Assembly: GCF_016765635.1 (NCBI RefSeq)
Contig: NZ_JAESVD010000014.1
Coordinates: 50,691-114,690 of the forward strand
Length of the DNA: 64,000 nt
Origin: Shewanella schlegeliana
GTDB taxonomy: Bacteria > Pseudomonadota > Gammaproteobacteria > Enterobacterales > Shewanellaceae
Direction: 5' to 3'
In this document: piece by piece, positions 54,195 to 63,434 of the stretch
Layout: each line of letters begins with the position of its first letter
Position numbering within the stretch: the first letter of the stretch is position 1
Program-made: the position numbers and the translations under genes
Notes under the pieces: model-generated
Database searches by the model: none
Told to the model about the DNA's origin: nothing
What the model saw: only the letters and a program-made list of their open reading frames with translations

Positions 54195-54648
54195 TTCAAT
54201 TCAACTCAGTATTGCCACAAAGCAAGACTTAAAGGCGATCGATGCGCTCGAGCAACAATGTTTTGCCGGGCATTGCTACCCTGACTTTTTCTTTAGACAG
54301 GCATTAGACTGTTGGCCTGATGGTTTTCTGGTAGCTAAAAATGCCGACGCTAGAGTGATCGGTTATCTACTGGCATCCAATAGTGCTAAAGCTGATGTCG
54401 CTTGGATTCTATCGATCGCGGTATCGGACAGTGCGCGCGGTAAGGGCATTGGCAGCAAGCTTATCTCACAACTATTAGCCACTCTTCCTTCTGAGGTTAA
54501 TCAGATCAACTTGACCGTCGCGCCAGATAACCCGGCAAGGGCATTATATCTGCGCTGTGGTTTTACAGAGATGGGCTTCGAGGCTGATTACTTTGGAGAG
54601 GGCGAGCCAAGGCTGTTGATGAGTTACTTCAAACAGGAACATTGCTAA
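54187..54648 (+). CDS. GNAT family N-acetyltransferase
   Basis: A 153-residue GNAT protein. The acetyl-CoA loop is SARGKGIGSKLISQLL (about 84-99), with the usual ALYLRCGF near residue 120. It resembles RimI-type enzymes, but a substrate cannot be named. It overlaps cysQ by 8 nt, and the MFS gene's ATG lies 5 nt after its stop, so the three genes probably form one operon. Confidence 0.8.
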   Translation: MSDSIQLSIATKQDLKAIDALEQQCFAGHCYPDFFFRQALDCWPDGFLVAKNADARVIGYLLASNSAKADVAWILSIAVSDSARGKGIGSKLISQLLATLPSEVNQINLTVAPDNPARALYLRCGFTEMGFEADYFGEGEPRLLMSYFKQEHC

Positions 54649-54653
54649 GGCCG

Positions 54654-56339
54654 ATGTTATTTAGCCGACGTTTCTTACCTTACTTTGTGACTCAATGCCT
54701 AGGTGCATTGAATGACAATGTATTTAAGAACGTTCTATTGCTGTTAGTGAGCTACTCTCAGGTCGACGAATTACCCATAGATGTTCACCTATTTGTAAAC
54801 TTAGCCGCAGGCTTGTTTATTCTGCCTTTCCTGCTGTTTTCTGCCCATGCTGGGCAGGTGGCTGACAGTGTCGATAAAGCCTTGTTGATCCGCCGGCTTA
54901 AGGTTCTTGAGCTAGTGATTATGACGGTGGCGATATTTGCCATTATCAGCCACAGTTATCTAGTGATGTTGCTATTGTTGTTTTTGACTGGAGTACAATC
55001 TGCCTATTTTGGACCAGTAAAGTACTCCCTGTTACCTAGAGTGCTGCGCGACAGTGAGCTGGTCTCTGGTAATGCGTGGGTCGAGATGGGCACCTTCTTG
55101 GCTATTTTAGCCGGTACCATTTCAGCTGGAATGATAGTTGCCAGTGACTATGCAACTTATTGGGCTGCAGCCACGGTATTTATTCTAGCATTGATAGGTA
55201 TGACGGCCAGTTGGTTTATTCCTAGCATTCCCGCTCATTCAGATGTGAAGCCACGCTTTGCTATTATCTCCGCTACGATGGCCAATATAAAAAAGGTGCG
55301 CCAATCTCCCGAGATCTGGACTGCCATCTTAGCTATTAGTTGGTTTTGGTTTGTTGGCGCGACTTATCTCACTCAGTTTCCAAACTTTGCTCGTATTACG
55401 TTAAACGCCGATCCCACCGTTGTTTCGCTACTCTTGCTGCTGTTTTCGGTGGGGATCGGTACAGGCTCCTTTATCTGTGAGCGCTTGTCTTGTCGGCAGG
55501 TCGAATTGGGGGTAATGCCATTAGGCTTGATGCTATTAGCCATTTTTGGCATCGACCTCTACTTTGCGCTACCCGCTATGACCAGTGTTGAAACGCTCTA
55601 TAGCCTACAAAGCTTCATTGTAGAGGCGGAGCATTACCGCCTGATGCTTGATCTATTTATGATCGGCGTAGGTGGTGGTTTGTTTATTGTGCCGCTTTAC
55701 ACCTACATTCAAGCACGAGCCAAAGAGGGCGAGTGCGCGCAGGCGATAGCCAGCAATAATATTATTAATGCCCTGTTTATGGTGAGCTCGGCTATCTTTG
55801 CCATGCTGGCACTCAATGTATTGCAATGGTCGATAGCGCAGCTGTTTTTGCTCTTAGCGAGCGCCAATCTTGTGGTGCTTGCTTACCTGCTCTGGCGTTG
55901 GCCCGAATTGCTCTTGAGTGTTATTAGCTACTTAATTCGTAGAGTTAGGTATACCACTAAGCTGCTTGATACTGGAGAGCTGCATAAGTCTCCTAGGTTG
56001 TTAGTGGTGGTTGAGCAAGCGACTTGGCGTGACTTGGCGGTTATCTTCGGTAGTTTTAGCCATCCACTCTTATTTGCGCCGGAGGTTTACCAAAAAACTG
56101 CTAATCACGGCTTGGCTAGCTGGATACTATCTAGACTGACTTGGTATGCGGAGCGTCATATCGATATTGATAGCGTGATCTGCGGGGATAAGTCCTCTGT
56201 GGACAAGCTTAAAACCCGTGCAGAGTTTGTTGACTTTAAAGTCGTGCTCGTTAAGTTTGATGCCGTTGCAGGAAGAGTGCAGAAGGTAGAAATAACCCCG
56301 TTAGCAGCCGAAGGTGACAGGCTAACGGGATTCGCTTAA
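54654..56339 (+). CDS. MFS transporter related to lysophospholipid transporters, with a C-terminal extension
   Basis: About 561 residues from the ATG at 54654. Residues 1 to about 420 form a twelve-helix MFS domain; the opening FVTQCLGALNDNVFKN is typical of the LplT/Aas MFS group that flips lysophospholipids. Residues about 430-561 form a soluble tail. It reads PRLLVVVEQATWRDLAVIFGSF and could be a remnant PlsC acyltransferase domain in which the HX4D catalytic His is not seen (Q at that place). Only the MFS assignment is reasonably firm. Confidence 0.7.
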   Translation: MLFSRRFLPYFVTQCLGALNDNVFKNVLLLLVSYSQVDELPIDVHLFVNLAAGLFILPFLLFSAHAGQVADSVDKALLIRRLKVLELVIMTVAIFAIISHSYLVMLLLLFLTGVQSAYFGPVKYSLLPRVLRDSELVSGNAWVEMGTFLAILAGTISAGMIVASDYATYWAAATVFILALIGMTASWFIPSIPAHSDVKPRFAIISATMANIKKVRQSPEIWTAILAISWFWFVGATYLTQFPNFARITLNADPTVVSLLLLLFSVGIGTGSFICERLSCRQVELGVMPLGLMLLAIFGIDLYFALPAMTSVETLYSLQSFIVEAEHYRLMLDLFMIGVGGGLFIVPLYTYIQARAKEGECAQAIASNNIINALFMVSSAIFAMLALNVLQWSIAQLFLLLASANLVVLAYLLWRWPELLLSVISYLIRRVRYTTKLLDTGELHKSPRLLVVVEQATWRDLAVIFGSFSHPLLFAPEVYQKTANHGLASWILSRLTWYAERHIDIDSVICGDKSSVDKLKTRAEFVDFKVVLVKFDAVAGRVQKVEITPLAAEGDRLTGFA

Positions 56340-56357
56340 AGCTTGTACTGATTGGTA

Positions 56358-57455
56358 TTAGTGGTTATCTAGCCACTGATGCATCGCTTGGTGATCACCT
56401 TTAAAGATGATGCGTTGAGCCTTCTTATCAATTTGATATTGATACATAGGGTCGTAGTATTTTACCAATAGCAATTCAATCCACTCTAAATGGGCACTGG
56501 TGTCGTTTTGGCTCGCCTGAATATTTAGGGCGTTAGTGATTATTGCCTGAAACTCATCGTGCTGTTTGTTACCTAAGCGTTTTTTGATGCCTGTGATGCT
56601 CTGGGCTAAGTACTGGGCAAACGCCTCAAAGCCAGCCTCTTCACCGAGTCTTTCGAGGTAACCACTATGCATCTTATGTACGTACTCATTGAGTAGACGT
56701 GCCAATCTTGCATCTAAGCTTTCTTCGAGTACCAATACGTTAGCACTTTGCATTCCGGCATAAAAAGCTTGTGGTAGTGCTGAACGACCAATCAGATAGC
56801 TCTCATCTTCAAGCAGTAGATGTTTTGCATCGCTATCTTGATGCTTCAATAGTGCCACCGCCAGAGAGTTTTCGAAGTTGATCTGGCTAGGCTGTCCCTC
56901 GTGGTAGCGGCCAAAGCTTGAGCCCCTATGGTGGGCCAGCCCCTCTAAATCTACTGCTTCTTTTCGCTGTAGCAGGAAATCGGTTTTACCACTACCAGTG
57001 ATCCCGCTCAGAATAAGCATGGGTTTGACGTTTGGCGCATCATCGATGGTTTCAATCAGATACTGGCGCATTGCTTTATAGCCGCCTTCAATAAAGGGGA
57101 TATCTAGGCCAGCTTCCTTTAGCCATTGCTGGGTTAGCTGTGAGCGAAGGCCGCCACGAAAACAGTAGAGGTAGCCATCGGGGTTTTTCTCAAAAAAGCG
57201 TAGCCAAGTGTCAATTCTCTGTTGCTTCACTTCACCATGAACCAAGGAGTGCCCCAGTTCTATGGCAGCAGCTTGGCCTCGCTCCTTGTAGCAAGTACCT
57301 ACAAGTCTGCGCTCTTCATCTTCCATTAGGGGATGATTGACGCTGGCAGGGAAGGCCCCTTTCTCAAACTCTACTGGTGCGCGCGCATCCATTATAGGAT
57401 GATCGTTAACGAGTATTCGGCGATATTCGCTTGCGTGCACTTTGTTGAGTGACAT
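56358..57455 (-). CDS. selU: tRNA 2-selenouridine synthase SelU (MnmH)
   Basis: A 365-residue enzyme that replaces sulfur by selenium in the wobble 2-thiouridine of some tRNAs, with selenophosphate as donor. A rhodanese domain (about 1-130) carries Cys98 in YCFRGGLRS; a P-loop GITGSGKT (about 151-158) follows. Length matches E. coli YbbB (364). Its ATG overlaps the selD stop by one base (TAATG), so selenophosphate supply and use are co-translated. Confidence 0.94.
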   Translation of the reverse strand: MSLNKVHASEYRRILVNDHPIMDARAPVEFEKGAFPASVNHPLMEDEERRLVGTCYKERGQAAAIELGHSLVHGEVKQQRIDTWLRFFEKNPDGYLYCFRGGLRSQLTQQWLKEAGLDIPFIEGGYKAMRQYLIETIDDAPNVKPMLILSGITGSGKTDFLLQRKEAVDLEGLAHHRGSSFGRYHEGQPSQINFENSLAVALLKHQDSDAKHLLLEDESYLIGRSALPQAFYAGMQSANVLVLEESLDARLARLLNEYVHKMHSGYLERLGEEAGFEAFAQYLAQSITGIKKRLGNKQHDEFQAIITNALNIQASQNDTSAHLEWIELLLVKYYDPMYQYQIDKKAQRIIFKGDHQAMHQWLDNH

Positions 57456-58495
57456 TAAATTAGCTCCACGGTGTTAAGCATATTCTTTTCGACTAATTGG
57501 CCGATACAAACTGGCTCAATACCATTTTCAGCCAGCAGACTTTGTAGTGCTGCTTCGCCTTCTGTAGAGATCGCTATTAACAAACCGCCACTGGTCTGTG
57601 GATCACAGATAATCGCTTTTTGCTCATCAGTTAATCTAGGTAAGTGCTCACCATAACTGTCGAAGTTTCTGTGAGTGCCTCCAGGAATGCAGCCTAGCTC
57701 TAGATAGTGACGAGCATTTGGCAGTAGTGGCAATAGGCTGACATCAAGCTTGGCACTCAAGTCTGCACCATGACACATCTCTAGTAGATGGCCAGCTAGA
57801 CCAAATCCTGTGACATCGGTAAGTGCATTTACTTGTGGGATCTTAGCGATTTTAGGGCCAAGAATATTGAGCTGACACATGGCCTCAGCAGCGGTGTTTA
57901 GATCGGCGTCGGCAAGCTTCTTCTGTTTCTGGGCGGTTGTTAAAATACCAATACCGAGAGGCTTAGTGATATATAGCTTGTCTCCTGCCTTCGCAGTATC
58001 GTTTTGCTTGAGTTCATCTAATGGGATCTGCCCCGTTACCGCGAGACCAAAAATAGGCTCTGGCGAGTCGATACTGTGGCCACCGGCTAGCATGATGCCT
58101 GCGTCGGCACAGGCTTTACGGCCTCCGTCGACGACTTGCTGAGCAACCTCGGCTGGTAGCTTGTTTACAGGCCAACCTAAAATTGCGATAGCCATCATAG
58201 GTGTGCCACCCATAGCATAGATATCGCTGATAGCGTTTGTCGCAGCGATGCGGCCAAAGGTAAATGGGTCGTCAACGATTGGCATAAAGAAATCAGTGGT
58301 ACTAATAATGCCAGTGGTCTCGTTTAGCTTATAGACAGCGGCATCATCACGAGTCTGGTTACCCACCAGTAGATTCGGATCGTCAAATACAGGTAGCTGG
58401 CTGGCGAGTATGGTGCCGAGCACTTTTGGTGAAATTTTGCAGCCGCAACCTGCGCCGTGGCTATACTCGGTAAGTTTGATTTCTGAATCTGACAT
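57455..58495 (-). CDS. selD: selenide, water dikinase SelD
   Basis: A 346-residue enzyme making selenophosphate from selenide and ATP. From the ATG at 58495 the catalytic pair is Cys17 and Lys20 in HGAGCGCKI; it is a Cys, not selenocysteine, form. DDAAVY and LAGGHSID are further conserved sites. An in-frame upstream start to 58561 adds an unlike hydrophobic stretch and I reject it. Length matches E. coli SelD (347). Confidence 0.95.
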   Translation of the reverse strand: MSDSEIKLTEYSHGAGCGCKISPKVLGTILASQLPVFDDPNLLVGNQTRDDAAVYKLNETTGIISTTDFFMPIVDDPFTFGRIAATNAISDIYAMGGTPMMAIAILGWPVNKLPAEVAQQVVDGGRKACADAGIMLAGGHSIDSPEPIFGLAVTGQIPLDELKQNDTAKAGDKLYITKPLGIGILTTAQKQKKLADADLNTAAEAMCQLNILGPKIAKIPQVNALTDVTGFGLAGHLLEMCHGADLSAKLDVSLLPLLPNARHYLELGCIPGGTHRNFDSYGEHLPRLTDEQKAIICDPQTSGGLLIAISTEGEAALQSLLAENGIEPVCIGQLVEKNMLNTVELI

Positions 58496-58638
58496 GAGCT
58501 TAAAACGCCCTGAAAATAGTAAGTAGCCGATCATAATAGACCCATAACCTAGGGACTTCAATCGGCCTCCGCCACAAGTTGAGACTTGAACCTTATCATC
58601 GATAGCAATATTTGTTAGGAATGGGAAAACATGACCCG

Positions 58639-58675
58639 TAAAAACAGCAAAGCCGCTGACGTAGCGGCTTTGTCT
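58639..58675 (-). terminator. intrinsic terminator after the desaturase gene
   Basis: A 10-bp perfect stem (58648-58657 with 58663-58672), 5-nt loop; on the minus strand it is followed by CTGTTTTTACG. Confidence 0.8.
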
Positions 58676-58686
58676 CTATAATGGGT

Positions 58687-59793
58687 CTAGCTAAAGCTTG
58701 CGGTTAAACTGTGCCAGCTTTTTTGTTGCTGCTTGAAACGTAGTTTTAGCTCTTTCACTTGGCTAAGCAGATGCTTGTCTGCCAGTTGTTTGCGCTTGGC
58801 TTCAAGTAACGCCTTCTTGGCATCGTAATACTCGCCTAGATGAGCCTTCAACGTTTCATATTCTGTTTGTAACTTTTCGATTAGCTCTTCGCTATTCGGG
58901 AGGTGAGCCACTTTACTTTGGGTGCGTTTTAGCTGCATCTGCAATCGAGCATATTCGATTCGCTCTTGTGGTACCACTCGGCGACTATCGGCTAATCCCA
59001 TCCAGGCTAAGGTGTTAATCAGCCATTTGGTTGGATCGTACTGCCACCAATGGATCCCATTTCGGTAATCATTCTCAAAAATATGGTGGTAGTTATGGTA
59101 TCCCTCACCATAGGTTAACAGTGCAATGAAGCCGTTATCACGAGCGGTATTTTTGTCTGTGTAGGGCTGTGAGCCCCAGACATGCGCTAGAGAATTAATG
59201 AAAAAAGTACAGTGGTGAACGACAACCAAGCGCAGCAATCCGGCTAACAACAGCATGCCCAAGATATCACCGTTTAGCCAACCTAATAGTATGGGTAAGC
59301 CAAAGTTCATAACGATTAGAAGCGGTAAGTAGTGCTTGTGCTGCCACATGACGATTTTATCATTTTGAAGATCGCGAACGTTTTTGTAGTCATGATAACG
59401 CTGGGCCTGATACTCACGTAGCATCCAGCCAATATGGCTGTACCAGAATCCCATTTTGGCAGAGTAGGGGTCCTTATCGTTATTATCGACATGCTTGTGG
59501 TGTACTCGATGGTCTGAAGACCAGTGTAGTGCGCTGTTTTGCAGGGCTAACGCTCCACCTAAAGCATAGAGGAATCGCACTGAAGCATGGGCTTTATAGG
59601 TACGATGAGACCAGAGCCTATGGTATCCACCAGTAATCGATAGGCCGCTCGCAAAGGCGAGCACGACAAAAGCAACCCATTCGATGGCGTCAAAGCCATG
59701 GGTAATGCCATACCAGGGAACGAAAATTACTGCGCAGATGAAGGTGATGCTAAACAGGCCCACATTCATCCAGATGATTGGAGGTTTTTTCAT
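58687..59793 (-). CDS. membrane fatty acid (acyl) desaturase with a coiled-coil tail
   Basis: About 368 residues from the ATG at 59793, after a GAATTT-poor leader; the first ATG at 59823 would place the start inside the operator. Three His boxes are intact: HRLWSH, HRVHH and HNYHH, as in delta-9 acyl-CoA/acyl-lipid desaturases. Four membrane segments span about 10-30, 35-55, 145-165 and 170-190. Residues about 275-368 are a charged coiled coil not part of the desaturase core. Divergent from fabR. It makes unsaturated acyl chains aerobically. Confidence 0.88.
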   Translation of the reverse strand: MKKPPIIWMNVGLFSITFICAVIFVPWYGITHGFDAIEWVAFVVLAFASGLSITGGYHRLWSHRTYKAHASVRFLYALGGALALQNSALHWSSDHRVHHKHVDNNDKDPYSAKMGFWYSHIGWMLREYQAQRYHDYKNVRDLQNDKIVMWQHKHYLPLLIVMNFGLPILLGWLNGDILGMLLLAGLLRLVVVHHCTFFINSLAHVWGSQPYTDKNTARDNGFIALLTYGEGYHNYHHIFENDYRNGIHWWQYDPTKWLINTLAWMGLADSRRVVPQERIEYARLQMQLKRTQSKVAHLPNSEELIEKLQTEYETLKAHLGEYYDAKKALLEAKRKQLADKHLLSQVKELKLRFKQQQKSWHSLTASFS

Positions 59794-59815
59794 TATATTT
59801 ATAATCTCAAGTTGA

Positions 59816-59831
59816 GCGTACATCTGTACGC
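59816..59831. promoter_or_regulatory. FabR-type operator palindrome between desaturase and fabR
   Basis: GCGTACA-TC-TGTACGC is a 7+2+7 inverted repeat with both arms perfect, resembling the dyads that FabR binds upstream of fabA and fabB (from memory). It lies 23 nt upstream of the desaturase ATG and 102 nt upstream of the fabR ATG, a place from which it could control the desaturase. Confidence 0.75.
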
Positions 59832-59932
59832 CAATTTAACTTGGATAGTGATCTGGGTCAAGTTTGTTGATGCTGCGTTTTGTGTTAAAAAGCGGTATTA
59901 TTCAAGGAATAATTTTTGTAAGTAGGTTCAAC

Positions 59933-60547
59933 ATGGGCATTAGAGCACAACAAAAAGAGAAAACGCGGCGGGCACTTGTCGATGCGGCATTTAGTCAGCT
60001 AAGTGCTGAGCGTAGCTTTTCTAGCCTGAGTTTGCGTGAAGTTGCGCGTGAAGCGAATATTGCCCCGACATCTTTCTATCGTCACTTTAAAGATATGAAT
60101 GAGCTCGGTTTGACCATGGTAGATGAAGGTGGTCTTACGCTAAGACAGATGATGCGTAAAGGACGTCAACGTGCTGAAGCCGGTGGTAGCGTAATTCGTA
60201 TTTCTGTAGAAACCTTTATGGAAGTGCTTGAGTCTAATCCTAACGTATTCCGTATTTTACTGCACGAACGTTCTGGTACATCAGCCCCCTTTAGAGGTGC
60301 AGTAGCCCGTGAAATAGAGCACTTTATTTCTGAGTTAGCTCATTATACCGAGGCTACGGCAAACCGTTCACCAGAGCTCGCCCATGCACAAGCCGAGGCG
60401 CTAGTGACACTTGTGTTTAATGCCGGAGCTGCAGCACTTGATATGAAGCGCGCGGATCGTAAAATCTTAGCTGACCGTTTAGTTATCCAGTTGCACATGA
60501 TTGCAAAAGGGGCCGAAGCGCTACAGCATAAGAAAGAGCAGAAGTAA
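59933..60547 (+). CDS. fabR: TetR-family unsaturated fatty acid repressor FabR
   Basis: A 204-residue TetR-fold regulator that represses unsaturated fatty acid synthesis in response to acyl thioesters. From the ATG at 59933 it opens MGIRAQQKEKTRRALVDAAF and the helix-turn-helix LREVAREANIAPTSFYRHFKDMNEL is clear. Length matches E. coli FabR (about 210-215). An upstream in-frame ATG is rejected because it extends into a non-conserved hydrophobic stretch. It is divergent from the desaturase and converges on trmA. Confidence 0.92.
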   Translation: MGIRAQQKEKTRRALVDAAFSQLSAERSFSSLSLREVAREANIAPTSFYRHFKDMNELGLTMVDEGGLTLRQMMRKGRQRAEAGGSVIRISVETFMEVLESNPNVFRILLHERSGTSAPFRGAVAREIEHFISELAHYTEATANRSPELAHAQAEALVTLVFNAGAAALDMKRADRKILADRLVIQLHMIAKGAEALQHKKEQK

Positions 60548-60557
60548 TTTACTATAA

Positions 60558-60591
60558 ACAAAAACGGCATCCTGAAGGATGCCGTTTTTTG
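60558..60591. terminator. bidirectional terminator between fabR and trmA
   Basis: Stem AACGGCATCC/GGATGCCGTT with a 4-nt loop (about 60563-60586), A-run on the left and TTTTTT on the right, between the converging genes. Confidence 0.9.
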
Positions 60592-60610
60592 GTTAGGTTT
60601 TCGCTTAGAG

Positions 60611-61708
60611 CTATCTCTTCTCGAGGAAGACACCCGATTCCATATGATCGGTATAAGGGAACTGATCGAACAAGGCGAACCGAGTGATCTTATGGGTCTT
60701 GCTCAGCTCAGACAGGTTATCGATTAGGGTGTGGGGGTTACATGAGATATAAACGATACGCTCATAACCTTGTACTAGCTTAACTGTGTCGGCATCCAAG
60801 CCTGCGCGTGGTGGGTCGACAAAAATGGTATTACAGTTATAGCTATCTAAATCGATACCTTCCAAACGTCTGAAGCTGCGCTTCTTTGCCATAGCTTCGG
60901 TAAAGTCTTCTGCTGACATTCTGATGATCTGCAGGTTTTCGACTTGGTTAACCTCAATATTATATTGTGCTGACTCAACAGACGGTTTGGCGAGTTCCGT
61001 TGCTAATACACGATCAAAGTTTTGTGCCAAAGCGATAGAGAAGTTACCGTTACCACAATAAAGCTCCAGTAGATCGCCAGTGCTATTTTTGGTGACATCG
61101 ATAGCCCACTCCAGCATTTTTACTGACACATTACCGTTAGGTTGCGTGAAGCTGTTCTCTATTTGATGATACTGTAGCTGTTTGCCTGCAACATTGAGCG
61201 ACTCCACTACGAAGTCTTTATCTAATACGATCTTCTGCTTACGGGCACGACCAATCAAGTTCATATTGAATTGAGTGCTAAGCGTTTGCTTAAGGATTTT
61301 CGCTTGCTGCTCCCATTCGCTGTCGAGCTGCTTGTGGTACAAGAGCGACACTAAAATTTCACCACTCATTGTGGATAGGAAGTCAATTTGAAATAAGCGA
61401 TGACGCAAGATCGTGTTCGGCTTTAATAGTTCAACCAGAGCTGGCATCATCTTGTTGATCAATTCGCTCGCGGGTAGAAACTGATCACAACGAACTTTAC
61501 TATTAAGTTCTTTATCGAACATATAGTAGTAGAGATCTTCGCCCTCATGCCAAACTCTAAACTCCGCACGCATACGGTAGTGGGCAGGTTGAGAGCTGAA
61601 TGTCTCAAGTTCCGGGGTATCAAAATCAGCAAATAACTGCTTTAACTTGACGCGCTTTGCTTCGAGTTGCACATCATAGGTTGTAGGATCCATTGCTGCT
61701 AAATTCAT
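60611..61708 (-). CDS. trmA: tRNA (uracil-5-)-methyltransferase
   Basis: A 365-residue SAM-dependent enzyme making m5U54 in the T-loop of tRNA. The SAM site is LELYCGNGNFSIALAQ (about 215-230), followed by the conserved VDPPRAGLD and YISCNPHTL with the nucleophile Cys323. Length matches E. coli TrmA (366). It is followed on the other strand by murI; in E. coli trmA and murI are separated by btuB. Confidence 0.95.
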   Translation of the reverse strand: MNLAAMDPTTYDVQLEAKRVKLKQLFADFDTPELETFSSQPAHYRMRAEFRVWHEGEDLYYYMFDKELNSKVRCDQFLPASELINKMMPALVELLKPNTILRHRLFQIDFLSTMSGEILVSLLYHKQLDSEWEQQAKILKQTLSTQFNMNLIGRARKQKIVLDKDFVVESLNVAGKQLQYHQIENSFTQPNGNVSVKMLEWAIDVTKNSTGDLLELYCGNGNFSIALAQNFDRVLATELAKPSVESAQYNIEVNQVENLQIIRMSAEDFTEAMAKKRSFRRLEGIDLDSYNCNTIFVDPPRAGLDADTVKLVQGYERIVYISCNPHTLIDNLSELSKTHKITRFALFDQFPYTDHMESGVFLEKR

Positions 61709-61904
61709 ATCTTGATCACCGTTGGCATTAATTAGGGGCGGAATATTATACTAGATAGCTGGGATGTCCAGTTTCTCACTTCCGATTTTACCTAGCTTGT
61801 GGGAAAATTCTAAAGCAATATTGCAGCTCCTGCTGTCTACCTCGGACAAACAGTAGCTCTTTTAAGCTTATCACTGTCATTTAACTCTATCGCGGAGAAT
61901 ACTT

Positions 61905-62735
61905 TTGTTTGGACCTATTCTTATTTTTGATTCTGGGATCGGTGGCTTATCGATCTTCGATGAGATCAGAAAAGTATTACCCGACCAAGATTGTTGCTAC
62001 TTATTTGACAATGCACGCTTGCCTTATGGAGAGTTAGAAGAGTCTGTTCTTATTGAGGGCTGTGTTGAACTTATTTGTGAGCAGGCACAGAGAATAGCTG
62101 CCGAACTTGTGATTGTTGCTTGTAACTCGGCTAGTACATTAGTGCTTCCCAGCTTAAGGTCACAACTTTCGATTCCTGTCGTAGGTGTTGTACCTGCAAT
62201 TAAGCCAGCAGCAAAAGTATCGCAAGCAAGACATATAGGCTTACTCGCAACGCCAGGAACGATAAAACGCTCTTATACCCTAGAATTGATTGAACAGTTT
62301 GCCGATGGCTGCAAGGTAGAACTATTTGGATCATCAGAACTTGTAATGCTAGCCGAAGCAAAGCTGGCTGGAGATAAGCTTGACCTTAAACTGCTTGAGT
62401 CTCAGCTTAGGCCGATAAAGGAATCGCAACTAGATACCTTGGTTTTAGGCTGTACGCACTTCCCTATATTAGCGCAAGAGATGCAGCAAGTTCTCGGGCA
62501 TGGAGTGAAGTTACTTGACTCTGGAGTGGCTATTGCGCAAAGGGTGGCATATCTGCTGAATGAGATATCACTAGAAAGAGGGCAAAATAGGGGGGACGTA
62601 AGAGCTGATAAGAATAAAGAAAAGAGTTTAACGGCTATTTATACTACGGAAGATATTTCGGCGGGTTTAACAACCAGACTAGCTGAAAAAGGGTTCACAA
62701 CAATAGTGTCACGCTCTTCAGCCAATCTAGGTTAG
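61905..62735 (+). CDS. murI: glutamate racemase
   Basis: A 276-residue enzyme that supplies D-glutamate for peptidoglycan. The two catalytic cysteines are Cys73 in ACNSAST and Cys183 in GCTHFP; Asp9 is in DSGIGGLS. The start is TTG at 61905, with GGAG 7 nt upstream; no better ATG is present. Its place just upstream of an rRNA operon matches E. coli. It converges on the RRM gene with a gap of only 10 nt and no clear terminator. Confidence 0.93.
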   Translation: MFGPILIFDSGIGGLSIFDEIRKVLPDQDCCYLFDNARLPYGELEESVLIEGCVELICEQAQRIAAELVIVACNSASTLVLPSLRSQLSIPVVGVVPAIKPAAKVSQARHIGLLATPGTIKRSYTLELIEQFADGCKVELFGSSELVMLAEAKLAGDKLDLKLLESQLRPIKESQLDTLVLGCTHFPILAQEMQQVLGHGVKLLDSGVAIAQRVAYLLNEISLERGQNRGDVRADKNKEKSLTAIYTTEDISAGLTTRLAEKGFTTIVSRSSANLG

Positions 62736-62745
62736 TTATATATCT

Positions 62746-63204
62746 TTATGCGTTGTTATCACTTTTATCTGAGTCTTGTGATTTAGCTTCACGCACTTTC
62801 AATGTTCTTTCCTGAAAGTCGAACTCGTTTAGCTTAGCCATGGCTTTTTTTGCGCCGGCTTCAGACATTTCAATAAATCCAAATCCTTTACGGCGTCCTG
62901 TTTTGCGGTCACGAACCAAACGTACCGAATTTACAGGACCGAATTCACCGAATAATGATTTTACTTCACCTTCATGAACACGATATGGAAGGTTACCTAC
63001 ATATAGTGTCATTGTTGGACCGCTATATGGTTCGTTGCTGTTAGTTGTAGAGGCAGGCGTTTTAGATTGAAGAGAAAAAATAACGCTTGCGATGATAGCA
63101 CCAGTAAAGAACGCTATGGCACCGTTTAGATCCGGTGCAATCTGAAAAATGGCTAATGCACCTATAATGGCTACCGCCAATACGATCAAGAATGACTTCT
63201 GCAT
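62746..63204 (-). CDS. membrane-anchored RRM RNA-binding protein
   Basis: A 152-residue protein. Two hydrophobic segments (about 5-22 and 29-46) are followed by a linker and a single RRM (about 65-142) with RNP2 LYVGNL and RNP1 RKGFGFIEM, plus a charged tail rich in Asp/Ser/Lys. Single-RRM proteins occur in cyanobacteria and in some marine gammaproteobacteria. The membrane anchor implies that RNA is held near the inner membrane (inference). It is divergent from the rRNA operon. Confidence 0.85.
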   Translation of the reverse strand: MQKSFLIVLAVAIIGALAIFQIAPDLNGAIAFFTGAIIASVIFSLQSKTPASTTNSNEPYSGPTMTLYVGNLPYRVHEGEVKSLFGEFGPVNSVRLVRDRKTGRRKGFGFIEMSEAGAKKAMAKLNEFDFQERTLKVREAKSQDSDKSDNNA

Positions 63205-63434
63205 AAATATAATCTCTAAAGAGTTAATAAATGAATTGATAACTAACTGTTAATAACCTGCATATGGTAATGAATTATTAGCCAATACTCTAGTGTGTTG
63301 CTGAAAAAATGAACTTTATCTAAGGTTTGGCATTAAAATGGTGAACTTATAGGCAATAAAAGTGGAATAAATAGCCTTGAAGGCGGGCTTTGATGAAAAG
63401 TTCAGCATGCGAACAATTTCCTTATAAAAAGCGC

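Noticed and set aside
58496..58561. Longer SelD with a hydrophobic N-terminus
   Set aside because: The enzyme is cytosolic and the ATG at 58495 places Cys17 and Lys20 exactly where the family has them.
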